Assembly (NCBI RefSeq): GCF_004770155.1 | Contig: NZ_RQFA01000026.1 | Coordinates: 1 to 64,000 of the forward strand | Length of the DNA: 64,000 nt | Source of the DNA: Leptospira gomenensis | GTDB lineage: Bacteria > Spirochaetota > Leptospiria > Leptospirales > Leptospiraceae | Direction: 5' to 3' | Shown: piece by piece, positions 8,733-21,418 of the stretch | Numbering within the stretch: the stretch's first letter is position 1 | How the letters are laid out: every line of letters starts with the position of its first letter | Notes under the pieces: model-generated | Database searches by the model: none | What the model saw: only the letters and a program-made list of their open reading frames with translations | What the model was told of the DNA's origin: nothing | Translations under genes and position numbers: made by a program

Positions 8733-8927
8733 TGTAGGAGATCCACTTTGAGCATCTAGGATAGGATTAGGCGGACATATAGAGTTTAATCGCTGAAGAT
8801 GTAGGATGTCCTATGAAATCTAGATTCTCTTGTAAAACGTAGGAACTCCCACTTTTACGAAAAATATCCTTTGCGAAATCCTTTTCATTAATTCCTAAAC
8901 CTTGCTGCTTGAAATGTAGGAACTCCC
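8733..8927 (+). repeat. Four degenerate copies of a GTAGGA(ACTCCC) repeat
   Basis: Copies at 8733-8746 (TGTAGGAGATCCAC), 8800-8811 (TGTAGGATGTCC), 8838-8852 (CGTAGGAACTCCCAC) and 8915-8927 (TGTAGGAACTCCC). Spacing is irregular (about 67, 38 and 77 bases). A related inverted version occurs at 58044-58063 (GAGTTCCCACATTCTACG). The pattern suggests an interspersed short repeat of leptospiral intergenic DNA. Confidence 0.5.
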
Positions 8928-9155
8928 GAGTTCAATTAAAAATATCGAGTGAGTAAGGCGGATTTCTAGTCAAGTTTTGAGACGCGGTTTACTATGATTT
9001 TCCATTTTCAAAAACGATCGGCCGTTTGATTTTCTAGTCGAACGGTGAATGACCGTTTTTAGAGTCGATGTTTAACTTCATTTACAAAATTCAGAATCGG
9101 AATCAAGAATACCTGTTTGTCCGGATCTCCAATTGAAACAATCGTTAAGTTTGCG

Positions 9156-9618
9156 TTACGCTGTAATTGTACCGTTACTGATACTATAATAAATACCTAA
9201 GTCACCGACGCCTAAAAAATTTAAATAACCGTCACCGAAAGCATCGGATCCTGCGTGTCTGTATAATTCGATTCGTTTTTTTCCGTAGTGGACCGTCAAA
9301 AGATTTTCTGTTTCATCGGAATCGCATTTTGCCACAACGTTGATTCGAAAATTCTTACAGTCTATGGTTGCCTCTGCAATTCCCGTTCCGGGATGGCCGT
9401 TTCTCTTTTGCTGTATGGTCGAAACTTTGCGAAAACGTCTAACGTGTATTTCCGGAAATCCAAATTTTGTATCTAGATTTTTAGGAACCGGAAATGTCTT
9501 CGGAGTTTCTTGTTCCTAAGAGTCTGAGTTACCTCTGATAAAAAGGAATATTACGATTACGTTTAATATCAAAACGACCGTAATAACAATCCGCGCGCCG
9601 ACTTTAAGAAAACGGACC
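9156..9618 (-). pseudogene. Small membrane/exported protein gene interrupted by an amber codon
   Basis: Reading the minus strand from 9618 gives a hydrophobic segment ([19 protein letters not shown]), a TAG at 9516-9518, and then 119 further codons in the same frame ending at TAA 9156-9158. The downstream part is clearly protein-like ([62 protein letters not shown]). No ATG exists in the frame. It begins right after the topoisomerase B stop (9622). I infer a gene for an anchored protein that lost its start and gained a stop. The family is not recognised. Confidence 0.5.
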
Positions 9619-9621
9619 GAA

Positions 9622-11753
9622 TCAGTCTTCGATCACGCTCATCGCGTATTCGGAAATGGCGTCCCTTCTTTGTTCCGCAAAGTCCTTATGAAACCAAAGA
9701 TTCTGAACCTTGGAAGCGTCTTTCTTGTTTCCGATCGTGATCTTGGTCATACATTCCTCGACCGCAAACTTCATCGCTTCTTTTCCCGTTTCACCGAGTC
9801 CTTTGTTCCGTTTCTTGCGAGTGATTTCTCCGCCGCTTTTTTCCACGCGTTTGATCAACTCGTCATAATCCTTATCGTCTATACAAAAAACCGTCTCTTT
9901 CTTCTTGTCTCCGAATTTGACATCGACTTCGTAAAGAGGAGCGCTGGATATATGAATAAAACCTAATTCGAAAAGTTCCGGCCAATATTCATAAAAGAAC
10001 GAAAGCATTAGGGAGCGGATCGCGTAACCGTCGAAGTCCGCGTCCGTGATGATGCTGATCTTTTCGTAATTCAGTTCGTCGATGGACTTAACCTTTTGAT
10101 CGAGAGGAAGTCCCAAAATCGCAACGATGTTTTTTAATTCTTCGTTTGCGATCGCTTTCGCGATACTCATACCTTTGCAGTTCAACGGCTTGCCGCGTAG
10201 CGGAAATAATCCGTGAAGTTTAGGATTTCTCGCAGGACGCAAACCCGCGATTGCGGAATCCCCTTCCGCGACGAAGAGAACTCTTCCCGGATCACCCGGT
10301 TTTCCGGTAGGAGGCATGAGTTTCGGAATGTTCATGCGGCTTGCCTTTTTTAAACCCTTTTGCGCGTCTTCAAACGCTTTGAGCTGGGTTCGTTTTTCCA
10401 TCTGCAGTTTGATCTCTTCGAGGAGCCCCGTCTTTTTGATGAACTTGTCCAGATGTTTGTCCACGGCGTTCCGAATCTCTTCATTGAGGTCGTTGATCAG
10501 ATAGGATTTATCCTGCGATTTAAAACGCGGGTTCAAAAGTCTCGCGTTCACATACATATGAAAACAGTTTCTCACGTCGTTTCTCGTGGAACTCGTTTTG
10601 AGTTTCTTTTCCAACGCGGTGATCTGGCTTTTTTTGCGGACCTCGTCACAAATCCGATTTTCGAGGTATTCGATGGCGGATCCTCCCTGCGGAGCGAAGA
10701 TGGAATTGACCCAGGTGAGATTTTTATTCTGGCCGATTACAAGATATGTTTCGAGATGCAGCTGTGAAGCCGAACCTGGGGCGAGATAATCCATCTTGTA
10801 ATATACGAGGTCAGAATGGGAAAAGATCTCGTCCAGACCCTTTTTGAATTTATACTTTTCCTTTTTCCCTTTGAAGACGAATTGCACTTCTAGTCCTGGG
10901 TTCGTCATCGCGATATCCTGAAGATACTGCTTCATCAATTCGACGTTAAACGACGTGTCGAGCCCGTTGAAGTATTTCGGATTCAGTTCGAATTCCACCG
11001 AAGTTCCGTGGTCTTCCTTGGAGGCCTTTTCGATCAGTTCCTGCATATTCGTCTTTTTTAATAAAGGTCCGAGTTTTTCGATCTGGTCCTTCGTTAAAAG
11101 ATTACAATCGGTGAATTTTCCGTGTTCGTCGAAATAGAGAAAAACCTTTTCGGTGTCCTCTTTGGAAAGTTTATAGGAGCGGATCTGTTTTTTTACGTCG
11201 TCGTGAACGGTGAATAATTTCTTGAACGAAGTTCCGTTGTTCACCGTTTTCACCTTAAAATAATTGGAGACCATACGAACGAGAGATATACCGACCCCGT
11301 TCTGACCGGCGACGTGATCCTGTTTTACGTGATCGTCGAAATTCTCCCCGTACATCAGATGGAGATAAACTCCTTCCGCGTTCGCGGCGGGAATTCCCCG
11401 TCCGTTATCCGAGATCGTAATACTTTTGCGATCCGAAGAAAGTTGGATGATCAGTTTGGACATCTTGTCTTTTTCGGGAATCGTTTTGTCCTTTTGATTT
11501 TTGCGGTATTCGTCCACGGCGTTCATACAAGCCTCGTCGAGACATTTCAATTTCGCCGGAACGTCCTCCAATTCCTCGTGGACGATTTCGTATTTTCCTT
11601 CGTTGTTTTTACGGAAAAAATGTTGTTCGAATGTGGACGCGGAATTCTGACCGAGCCACATTCCGGTTCTCATCCGAACGTGTTCTACGTTGGATAATTT
11701 TTTAAAATTTCTTTCCTGGGACGTTTTTTCTTTTCCTTTCGTTTTGTCTGCGC

Positions 11754-11757
<4 letters not shown>
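9622..11757 (-). CDS. Type IIA DNA topoisomerase, subunit B (GyrB/ParE-like)
   Basis: 711 aa. GHKL ATPase: N79 in [13 protein letters not shown]117-NGRG, and the lid motif GQNGVG at 151-156, which differs from the GGLHGVG of standard GyrB and is closer to eukaryotic/T4/Bacteroidetes-type enzymes. Toprim: EGDSA at 498-502 and TDADFDG at 571-577. It ends in a short [12 protein letters not shown] tail. It would supply the ATPase and Mg-binding half of a topoisomerase that passes one duplex through another. It follows the A subunit with an ATGA-type overlap (11754-11757). Whether it acts as gyrase or topoisomerase IV cannot be told from sequence. Confidence 0.85.
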
Positions 11758-13169
<1,412 letters not shown>

Positions 13170-13173
13170 CACT

Positions 13174-13203
13174 TTCCTGTCAAATGTAAAAAGTTGACAG
13201 GAA
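13174..13203. promoter_or_regulatory. Divergent promoter/operator palindrome
   Basis: TTCCTGTCAA and TTGACAGGAA form a perfect 10-bp inverted repeat with a 10-base centre. Each arm carries a consensus -35 hexamer (TTGACA) pointing outward: 13194-13199 on the plus strand with TTTACA 17 bases downstream, and 13178-13183 on the minus strand towards the topoisomerase genes. It lies between the divergent topoisomerase and lipoprotein genes. Confidence 0.5.
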
Positions 13204-13344
13204 TTTGGAACAGTGTTTTACAAGCAGACATTTGAACAATCCGCTTTCGCGCATTTGCTTATCGGACCCCCTGTTTTTGTAAAGAAAGTTTAATTTTCGG
13301 GTTTTTCCTTGCAGGTTTTTCGAAAAAACCCGATTTACAATTCG

Positions 13345-14268
13345 ATGCACGATCATTCCCGCTTAAGAATACCGATCTCGATCCGATTTTTGTATTTCGT
13401 CCGTAATCCGCTGATTTTGGCGGTTTCAGTCTTTCTAATACGTTGCGGCGGCATTCGCGAGGTTTGGTTCGAACGTTCTTCTCCCGTTTCCGAAACCTAT
13501 ACGAATCAGATTTTTTTCGCAGCCAAGCCGTTCCTTTCTTCCGGATACGAACCCTCCAGTTTTCAAGCGCGTTACGTTTTCTTAAAGAATCGATCCGGTA
13601 AGGAGGAAATGGTTCAAGGAATTCTAAAATACCTCGAACTTTCGGAAACCAGCGGAAGAACCGAAAAGAATCTCGTCTTCGTTTCGGAATGGAAAGGAAA
13701 TTTCCGAAGAGATACTCAGGAAAAACACAAGATCGAATTCGAACCGAAGTTCGTTTTGAAACGTTTGGAGATTTCCGAAAACGGAAACTTACCGGAAATC
13801 CGGGAACCGATCCCGAAAACCGAGTCGATTCAATCTCTGAAAAAAGTTTTCGCACTCGACGAGGAAGGAGCTTTGCGAGAAGTCGAGGAAATCAGATTCG
13901 TACCGGGAATCGGAACTCTTCGTTGGAAACACGGTTTGCGCGGAATCATCGTCAAGGTCATGCAGACCGAGTTCGTCAACGCAAAGGGAGATTCCCGTTC
14001 CGCGCGGGACTACGATTATGAATCGATGGAATATCCTGCGTCGAAGTTTTTAACCGGAAGCGCTCCGGTTCTTCCGTTACGGAAATCGGATACGACCGCG
14101 GATTATTATTGTTTGGATTATCCGGACGAAACCGAATTGATTTCCTCTAAAAAGAAAGGGCTTAAAAAATCCGTTTCCTTTTACGATTTGATCGCAAATA
14201 AACCATTTACCGCAACGGTAGATTTCAAAAATTATCCTATCATAAGAATTTCCAACGAGAAGAATTGA
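13345..14268 (+). CDS. Hypothetical lipoprotein
   Basis: 307 aa from the ATG at 13345; an upstream TTG (13309) is possible but unlikely. A hydrophobic stretch ends in VFLIRCGG, a plausible lipobox, though about 20 polar or hydrophobic residues precede it. The mature part has no recognised domain; it is rich in beta-type segments with a Tyr/Asp-rich piece near 230 and a conserved-looking YYCLDYPD. It ends just before gltX and probably shares its transcript. Confidence 0.65.
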   Translation: MHDHSRLRIPISIRFLYFVRNPLILAVSVFLIRCGGIREVWFERSSPVSETYTNQIFFAAKPFLSSGYEPSSFQARYVFLKNRSGKEEMVQGILKYLELSETSGRTEKNLVFVSEWKGNFRRDTQEKHKIEFEPKFVLKRLEISENGNLPEIREPIPKTESIQSLKKVFALDEEGALREVEEIRFVPGIGTLRWKHGLRGIIVKVMQTEFVNAKGDSRSARDYDYESMEYPASKFLTGSAPVLPLRKSDTTADYYCLDYPDETELISSKKKGLKKSVSFYDLIANKPFTATVDFKNYPIIRISNEKN

Positions 14269-14273
14269 TTCCA

Positions 14274-15839
14274 ATGAACCAAACCAAAGAAGTTCGTACA
14301 AGATTTGCACCGTCCCCCACCGGGTTTTTACACGTAGGTGGAGCAAGAACGGCTTTGTTCAATTATTTATACGCTAGGTCGCAGGGCGGAAAATTCATCC
14401 TTCGGATCGAAGACACGGATCAAAACCGTTCCACGGAAGATTCGTTCAAAATCATATTAGAATCTTTGCAATGGTTGGGAATTCAGTGGGACGAAGGACC
14501 CGGCGTGGGCGGCGATCACGGACCGTATATTCAAAGCGAACGTCTCGGAATTTATAAGGAATACACCGACAAACTTCTAAAGGAAAAAAAAGCCTACCGT
14601 TGTTTCTGCACGCAAGAGGAATTGGAAGCCAAAAAAAAACAAGCGGAAGCGATGGGAGTTCCCTACGTTTACGACGGCTTACACGCGAACATGTCCGACG
14701 AAGAAGTGGACGCAAAACTCAAAGCGGGAATTCCGTATTCGATCCGATTTAAAACTCCCTCCAAAACTTTGATCATCGACGACATCATTCAGGGAAAAGT
14801 GAAATTCGAAACCAAATTGATCGGCGATTTTATCATCGTTAAGTCGGACGGATTTCCCTCGTATAACTACGCGGTGGTGGTAGACGACGCGTTGATGAAA
14901 ATCAGTCACGTCATCCGAGGAGTGGGACATCTTTCCAACACTCCGAGGCAGATTCTTTTGTACGAAGCGCTCGGGTACGAGGTTCCCGAATTTGCACACG
15001 CTTCCGAGATCGTGGGAATGGACGGTAAAAAACTTTCCAAACGCGCCGGGGCCACTTCGATTTTGGCCTTTCGCGATTTGGGATATCTGCCCGAAACGTT
15101 CCGCAATTATATGGCGCTTCTCGGTTGGACATCTCCGGACGGAAGGGAATTTCTGACAAGCGGCGAACTGGAAACGATTTTCGACGTACATCGTTGTTCC
15201 AAATCCCCTTCCACCTTCGACGTGTTCAAAAAACCGAAAGGCGGGGATGAAGAAGTCGTTACGAACTTTTCCGATCTTGCACAAATCGCGGAAGCCATGA
15301 ATCCTAAATCCAAACTGAATTGGTTGTCCAATCGAACGATTCGGGATTTGAATATATCCAAAGTATTAGAAGCGCTATTCCCTTTTATTAGGGACCGAAA
15401 GGACATTCCGGAAGAAGTAAAAAATCCGAGTAACACGACGCTGACCTCGATCGTCGAATCTGTTAGAGTGTATCTGGACAACCTGACGCAGGCTCCGGAC
15501 TACATTGCGGAATTTTTCGTCACGGATTTGAGAATTCAATCCGAGGAGGCCGCCGGGTTCCTGAAGGAAGGCGACGGTCCAAAAGTGGTCGGAGAATTCT
15601 ACGGAATGCTGAAGAAAGAAGCCCCGAAAACCGATGAGGATTATAAGAACCTTATGTCCAAAGTCGGGGAAATTTCCGGACAAAAGGGAAAAACTCTCTA
15701 TATGCCGATCCGGGCAGCAACCACCGGAAAGTCGGCTGGGCTGGAGTTACCGATTCTTTTTCCGCTTTTGGGGAAGGAAAAACTCCTCCAGAGAATCGAA
15801 AAAACCGCGGCCGAAGTAGGAATTTCGTTGTCCTCCTGA
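14274..15839 (+). CDS. gltX: Glutamyl-tRNA synthetase
   Basis: 521 aa from the ATG at 14274; a TTG three codons earlier is discounted. It charges tRNA-Glu with glutamate in the cytosol. Class I motifs: [16 protein letters not shown] with the HIGH-type HVGG at 20-23, LRIEDTD, and the KMSKS-type KLSKR at 253-257. Length is normal for bacterial GltX with its C-terminal anticodon-binding domain. Only a single copy is seen in the window, so whether it is discriminating is not determinable here. Confidence 0.97.
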   Translation: MNQTKEVRTRFAPSPTGFLHVGGARTALFNYLYARSQGGKFILRIEDTDQNRSTEDSFKIILESLQWLGIQWDEGPGVGGDHGPYIQSERLGIYKEYTDKLLKEKKAYRCFCTQEELEAKKKQAEAMGVPYVYDGLHANMSDEEVDAKLKAGIPYSIRFKTPSKTLIIDDIIQGKVKFETKLIGDFIIVKSDGFPSYNYAVVVDDALMKISHVIRGVGHLSNTPRQILLYEALGYEVPEFAHASEIVGMDGKKLSKRAGATSILAFRDLGYLPETFRNYMALLGWTSPDGREFLTSGELETIFDVHRCSKSPSTFDVFKKPKGGDEEVVTNFSDLAQIAEAMNPKSKLNWLSNRTIRDLNISKVLEALFPFIRDRKDIPEEVKNPSNTTLTSIVESVRVYLDNLTQAPDYIAEFFVTDLRIQSEEAAGFLKEGDGPKVVGEFYGMLKKEAPKTDEDYKNLMSKVGEISGQKGKTLYMPIRAATTGKSAGLELPILFPLLGKEKLLQRIEKTAAEVGISLSS

Positions 15840-15911
15840 AAAAAAGCGGTATATTTTGCTCAAATCACCCACTTTAGGCTGTTACTCTGGGAAGCGGGTG
15901 CCGAGATACAA

Positions 15912-16499
15912 ATGAGAGATTCGGACGAATCAATGCTGGTGAAACATCACGGTGGATCGTACGTCATGTTCCTGCCCACCGACCTGACCAGTATCAAAGA
16001 ACTACGTTCCGCTTTACGGAATTCCCTCGCGGAAAATCGTTTTTCCGCAAAGGATATTTCCCAAATCGAACTGGCCGCCGATGAGGCGCTGACCAACTCG
16101 ATTTCGGCGAACGTCAAAGTGAGTTCCGGCGAAACCATCATCTGCCGTTGGCTCATCCGCGATCATAAATTCACCTTGTGGATCATGGATTACGGTTCCG
16201 GTCTGAAGGCGGAAAAATTGGAAGCGATCCCCGCGGATACGAAACCTTCCAATCTCAAAGATTATATTTCCTATATCCAAAAATATCAGGAAAAAAAATG
16301 CGAGATCCTTCCGTGTAGAGGTTCGAAAGTTTCTCACAGAAACACGGGAAAAGGTCTGCAGATCATCCAATCCCTGATGGATTCCTTCCGGATCATGTAT
16401 CATTGCGGGGAAGGGAAAATTTCCACGAACCCGGACGAAAAAAACATCAAAGGTTCGATCATAGAACTCGGTTTCGACGCTTCCAAACATCCCGCATAA
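15912..16499 (+). CDS. RsbW-like anti-sigma/serine kinase ATPase domain protein
   Basis: 195 aa. GHKL-type ATPase of the RsbW/SpoIIAB class: the N-box is [13 protein letters not shown], the G1 box is MDYGSGL and the G2 region is [14 protein letters not shown]. Between G1 and G2 is an unusual insert of about 45 residues with a CEILPC pair. Such proteins phosphorylate an anti-anti-sigma partner or bind a sigma factor; no STAS-domain partner is encoded next to it. It starts 72 bases after gltX and precedes the DUF455 gene by four bases. Confidence 0.8.
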   Translation: MRDSDESMLVKHHGGSYVMFLPTDLTSIKELRSALRNSLAENRFSAKDISQIELAADEALTNSISANVKVSSGETIICRWLIRDHKFTLWIMDYGSGLKAEKLEAIPADTKPSNLKDYISYIQKYQEKKCEILPCRGSKVSHRNTGKGLQIIQSLMDSFRIMYHCGEGKISTNPDEKNIKGSIIELGFDASKHPA

Positions 16500-16503
16500 A
16501 ACT

Positions 16504-17358
16504 ATGACCTTGAACGAATTCGCCGAGCGGGTGCTTTTCGGTCCCTCTCTCGAAGATAAACTTTTTTCACCCGCCGATCCTCCCATAGACATTACAATTT
16601 CCGAATATTCTAATTTACCCGTCGCTCCGGTGCGTGATAAGCGGATCCAAATCAGCGATCGTAAAAGTAAAATCCCCCGTTTGGAGCAGCTTTTTATCGA
16701 GGACAATCGTTACGTCACTCTACATCATTTCGCCAATCACGAGTTGATGGCGATCGAATTGTTCGCGTATGCGATCCTGAAATTCCAGGACGCCCCGAGC
16801 TCCGTACGTTTCGGTTTGTATCGAACGCTTCTCGAAGAGCAGACACATTTGCGGCTATATCTTTCCGAGATGAAAAAAGGGGGAATGGAACTGGGAGATC
16901 GACCGTTGAATTATATCTTTTGGAAACAACTTCCTAGGATGTCCACGCTGGAAAAATTTTATGCGGTGATGGCGATCTCGTTCGAAGGGGCCAATCTGGA
17001 CTTCTCCAAAATTTATACCCTTGCTTTCGAACGTTTCGGTGATTCGGAAAAAGCGGCGATCATGCGGAAGGTTTACGAAGACGAGATCAAACACGTTCGC
17101 AGAGGTTACGATTATATCCGAAAACGAATGCCCGAGGACGTCGGCGAATGGGATCATTATCGTTCTTTGATCGAGTTTCCGTTCACTCCTCGTCGCGCAA
17201 AGGGATATCACTACTTTCCCGATACGAGGATCGAGGCAGGATTTTCCCGGGAATTCGTAACGGCGTTGGAAAATTACGAGGACGAGTATACGGGCAGAGT
17301 CAATTCCCGCATCTTAAAAGAGGTCTTAGACCTCGATTCGATCGCTGGAAAATCATAG
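16504..17358 (+). CDS. DUF455 family ferritin-like diiron protein
   Basis: 284 aa. Matches DUF455: a helical ferritin-like bundle with [25 protein letters not shown] (ExxH), [10 protein letters not shown] and YEDEIKHV (ExxH), giving two carboxylate/His sets for a diiron centre. The reaction is unknown; the family is often compared with MiaE-type tRNA hydroxylases. Start ATG follows the kinase stop by four bases, so co-expression is likely. Confidence 0.8.
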   Translation: MTLNEFAERVLFGPSLEDKLFSPADPPIDITISEYSNLPVAPVRDKRIQISDRKSKIPRLEQLFIEDNRYVTLHHFANHELMAIELFAYAILKFQDAPSSVRFGLYRTLLEEQTHLRLYLSEMKKGGMELGDRPLNYIFWKQLPRMSTLEKFYAVMAISFEGANLDFSKIYTLAFERFGDSEKAAIMRKVYEDEIKHVRRGYDYIRKRMPEDVGEWDHYRSLIEFPFTPRRAKGYHYFPDTRIEAGFSREFVTALENYEDEYTGRVNSRILKEVLDLDSIAGKS

Positions 17359-17394
17359 ACAGTCCGTTTTCCCTCCCGGATTCTGTTACCGAAC

Positions 17395-18536
<1,142 letters not shown>

Positions 18537-18540
<4 letters not shown>

Positions 18541-19187
18541 CCGATCTCGCAGGAAAAAAATTGAAAGCCGCAAGGGCCGAAGTCGTACGCGCGCAAGTGG
18601 AACGCTTCCGCGTTTTTTACGCGAGTTATTTCCATTTAGAGGAAACGATTCCGATGGTGGAATATTTCTTCGAAAAGATATACAATCTGGAAGGAAGGGA
18701 AGTCTGGCTCCAACTTGCGATGGATACGTATCAGAAAGTCAAGGGTATGATGAAGGAAAGTTCGCGCGAAAACATCGAATATCTCATCGAACTCAACAAC
18801 CTTACGGAAGAACTGGATACGATCCTCGCGAAACAATTGGTGGATTCCGGTTGGGACGGAAAACGTCTTACCCGCGAAGAATACGACCTCCAATACGCCC
18901 GTATGGGTCATTACAAGGAAAGAAGCAGGCAGCTCGAAATCGTATTAAGGAATCTTAAAGTATTTTATGAACTCGCACACAAGCCTATCAGCGCCTATCT
19001 CATAAAGCCGGCGCGTTTTATGGCCTCGGTGCTCGGGGTTTCGGCTTTGTTTCAAAGCGTTGAAGAGGCGTATAATGCGACTTTGCCTGTTTCGTCGGAC
19101 ATATTCGATTCTTTTTACGAGGAAGTTAGGAAACGGGAAACGGACTTCATCGAAACACTGTTAGGTGATCATAGGAAGGAAGCGTGA
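18537..19187 (+). CDS. Conserved helical protein of unknown function
   Basis: 216 aa, almost entirely alpha-helical, soluble, with no signal peptide. It starts at an ATGA overlap and ends overlapping the GTG start of the MotB-like gene. Notable segments are FYASYFHLEETIPMVEYFF near the N terminus and a mildly hydrophobic KPARFMASVLGVSALF around residue 160. It occupies the place where motA would stand in a motAB operon but has no MotA features (no four helices). A role with the MotB-like protein is only suggested by position. Confidence 0.65.
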
Positions 19188-19912
19188 GTCGTCTTCGTAG
19201 ACAACTTCTGGAAAGGAGCCGACGTAGGGACGAATCCCACGAAAACCGGGAGCGCTGGCTTCTTACGTACGCAGATATGATCACTCTACTTTTGGGTTTG
19301 TTCATCATCATGTATTCGATTTCGCAAGTGGATCAAAACAAACTAAAACAGGTTGCCGACGTAATCCGCGGAGGGTTCGGTTTGGGTGAATCCTTTTTCC
19401 AGGGGAACAATATCGCGATCGAAGAGGATCCGCTTCTTCAGCCGAGGACCCAATTATACCGTTTTTGGGAGCGCGTTAGTTACGCTTTAAAACGCCTGAA
19501 GGAAAAGGCCAAACTAAACATCGGAATCCAGGAAACCGAGGAGATTAAAATCGTGTTGTTCGGAACTTCGTTGGGAGAAGGACAGTTCCGTCCCGACGAG
19601 GACATGAACTTCGCCTTTCAAAAAATCTCCGAGATGTCCGGCGCCATGGACGTGGACATTTCCCTTAGAGTCCAGATTCCGTACGGAAACGAGGCCGCTC
19701 AAAAGGGATTTCGCAACGCCTGGGAATACAACGCTTATCGGGCCGAGCTGATAGCCGATTCTTTATCAAAAAATTATAATATACCAAAGGAAAGGATTTC
19801 GATCGAGGCTTCGAGCTCGTACAAGGCGCCGGAGAATTCACCATTAACTCCGGAAGGCAAGGCTTCCGGAGAACGGGTCGAAATTTTTATCCGCAAAAAA
19901 TCGCAACATTGA
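19184..19912 (+). CDS. MotB/OmpA-like membrane protein, orphan
   Basis: 242 aa from a GTG start overlapping the previous stop. A basic N terminus is followed by one transmembrane helix (about 26-46) carrying TYAD31MITLLLGLF, which matches the MotB plug/TM motif with its essential proton-binding Asp. The C-terminal half is an OmpA-like peptidoglycan-binding domain (NAYRAELIADSL...ISIEASSS, then SGERVEIFI). MotB works with MotA as a stator; no motA is in the window, so it may borrow a distant MotA or anchor another ion-driven complex. Confidence 0.8.
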   Translation: MSRLRRQLLERSRRRDESHENRERWLLTYADMITLLLGLFIIMYSISQVDQNKLKQVADVIRGGFGLGESFFQGNNIAIEEDPLLQPRTQLYRFWERVSYALKRLKEKAKLNIGIQETEEIKIVLFGTSLGEGQFRPDEDMNFAFQKISEMSGAMDVDISLRVQIPYGNEAAQKGFRNAWEYNAYRAELIADSLSKNYNIPKERISIEASSSYKAPENSPLTPEGKASGERVEIFIRKKSQH

Positions 19913-19923
19913 TCGGGAAATTT

Positions 19924-20352
19924 ATGAACGGAAAAAATTCACGTAGAATCTTAAAAATCGTTTCGATAGGAGTATTATTGTTTTGTTCAATCGTTTGCAA
20001 AAAACAATCCATCCCGAACGGCCTTATCGATGAAAAATGGAGAGAGGAATCGTCGGAACTGGTTTCGTCTTATTGTCAAAAATTGGCAGAGTGCGCCGAA
20101 AATCAAAAAGCGGATCTTAAGGAATCGACGAACGAGCTCGTTCGGGAACGTTTAAATCCGGCTTATTGTGCGGATAAATTCCGCAAATCGAACGCATATC
20201 TTCTTGCAAACGAGGATCCTGAAAAGATCAAACAAATCGTGCGAGGTTGTTTTAAATCCGTAATCATGGAGTCTTGTGAAAAAATCCGCACAGGAGTGAT
20301 CGTTATGTCCGCCGACTGTGCCGTTCTTCAGAACATTCAGTCGAAACGTTAA
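19924..20352 (+). CDS. Cys-rich leptospiral lipoprotein
   Basis: 142 aa from the ATG at 19924 (CGGGA ribosome-binding site just before; the upstream TTG is discounted). Lipobox FCSIVC near residue 23. The mature part has spaced cysteines (YCQKLAEC, YCADKF, RGCF, ESC, DCAV), suggesting disulfides in the periplasm. It resembles small Cys-patterned lipoproteins seen in leptospires (possibly TIGR04454-type, not verified). Confidence 0.65.
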   Translation: MNGKNSRRILKIVSIGVLLFCSIVCKKQSIPNGLIDEKWREESSELVSSYCQKLAECAENQKADLKESTNELVRERLNPAYCADKFRKSNAYLLANEDPEKIKQIVRGCFKSVIMESCEKIRTGVIVMSADCAVLQNIQSKR

Positions 20353-20365
20353 CTTCGGTCAGATC

Positions 20366-21358
20366 ATGCTTCGCGGTCTCAAACGTCTCAATCGATACGA
20401 CAAAAAACTTTTCAAGATTCTCAAACTCGGAGGTAAGTTGACGAGTTTGAATCAGATCGGATTCTCCCGAAAAACAAAGGAAGGATTCCGGTTTCCGATT
20501 CATGCACTTCGTATCGGTACGGAAAAAGGTCTAAAAGAACATCCAGTCGGGATCGTAGCCGGTGTTCACGGATTGGAAACGATCGGTATTTTGGTTCTTC
20601 TCGATTTCTTGGAATACGTTCTGCATCCCGATTCAACCGGGTTTTTGCCCGAATTACAAAAAGGAAAATTGGGAATCGTAGTGTTACCCGTCGTTAATCC
20701 TGGCGGCGTGGTTTTAAAACAGAGATCCAATCCCGGCGGAGTGGATTTGATGAGGAACTCCGGAGTTGAAGCTGTTCGAGCGCTTCCGTTTTTCGGAGGT
20801 CAAAAAATTTCCAATCGTCTTCCTTATTTTAGGGGAAACGGATTGGAGCCGGAGTCCAGAGCGTTGTTTCGATTGATGCAGGATTGTTTTTTTCAAACGG
20901 AAAACGCGGTGATGCCGGTTTTGGATCTGCATTCCGGTTTCGGAACGATCGACAACGTATGGTGGCCTTACGCTTTTACGAAAACTCCCTGTCCCGATAC
21001 TCCTTTGTATCAAAAAATCGCGGATCATCTTAAGGATCATTGCGGCCATATTCATTTTCAATACGGACCTCAAAGCGAAACATATACGACCCATGGAGAT
21101 CTTTGGGATAGGTTCTACGATCAATATCGGACATACCAAGGTTTGTATCCCGCGATTTCCGGTTCCAAATTTCTTCCGATCACTTTGGAGATAGGAACTT
21201 GGTCGGATATCAAGGAGGATCCGACCAAACTTTTCCGTAAGCGCGGTATTTTTAATCCGGCTTCGTTTAACAAAATCGAAACGGTGGGTCGATACAGGGG
21301 TTTCTTGCGCGATTTTGTGCGTTTGGGGTTGAAAAAACCGAAAGATTGGGGTATTTAA
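20366..21358 (+). CDS. M14-like zinc carboxypeptidase / succinylglutamate desuccinylase family
   Basis: 330 aa from the ATG at 20366. Zinc-ligand motif HGLE (H68, E71) in AGVHGLETIG, a downstream substrate-binding NPGGV...RN segment, DLHSG supplying the third ligand, and a late LEIGTW carrying the probable catalytic Glu. The order fits M14 peptidases and aspartoacylase-type enzymes. No signal peptide, so it is likely cytosolic; the substrate could be a peptide or an N-acyl amino acid. Confidence 0.75.
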   Translation: MLRGLKRLNRYDKKLFKILKLGGKLTSLNQIGFSRKTKEGFRFPIHALRIGTEKGLKEHPVGIVAGVHGLETIGILVLLDFLEYVLHPDSTGFLPELQKGKLGIVVLPVVNPGGVVLKQRSNPGGVDLMRNSGVEAVRALPFFGGQKISNRLPYFRGNGLEPESRALFRLMQDCFFQTENAVMPVLDLHSGFGTIDNVWWPYAFTKTPCPDTPLYQKIADHLKDHCGHIHFQYGPQSETYTTHGDLWDRFYDQYRTYQGLYPAISGSKFLPITLEIGTWSDIKEDPTKLFRKRGIFNPASFNKIETVGRYRGFLRDFVRLGLKKPKDWGI

Positions 21359-21418
21359 ACGGAAATCAGATGGAATTCCAATGCGACTAAGCTATGGATT
21401 TCAAAATATTTGATTTAT

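Larger units (their letters stand above)
8442..9155. other. Decayed intergenic region with short repeats
   Basis: About 700 bases with no gene I can support. It contains a perfect hairpin (8583-8611) and four variants of a TGTAGGAACTCCC-type repeat, both listed separately. Poly-A/T runs are frequent (8649-8710). Confidence 0.5.

Noticed and set aside
14679..15284. 201-aa open frame antisense to gltX
   Set aside because: Shadow frame with no domain; gltX is certain on the other strand.
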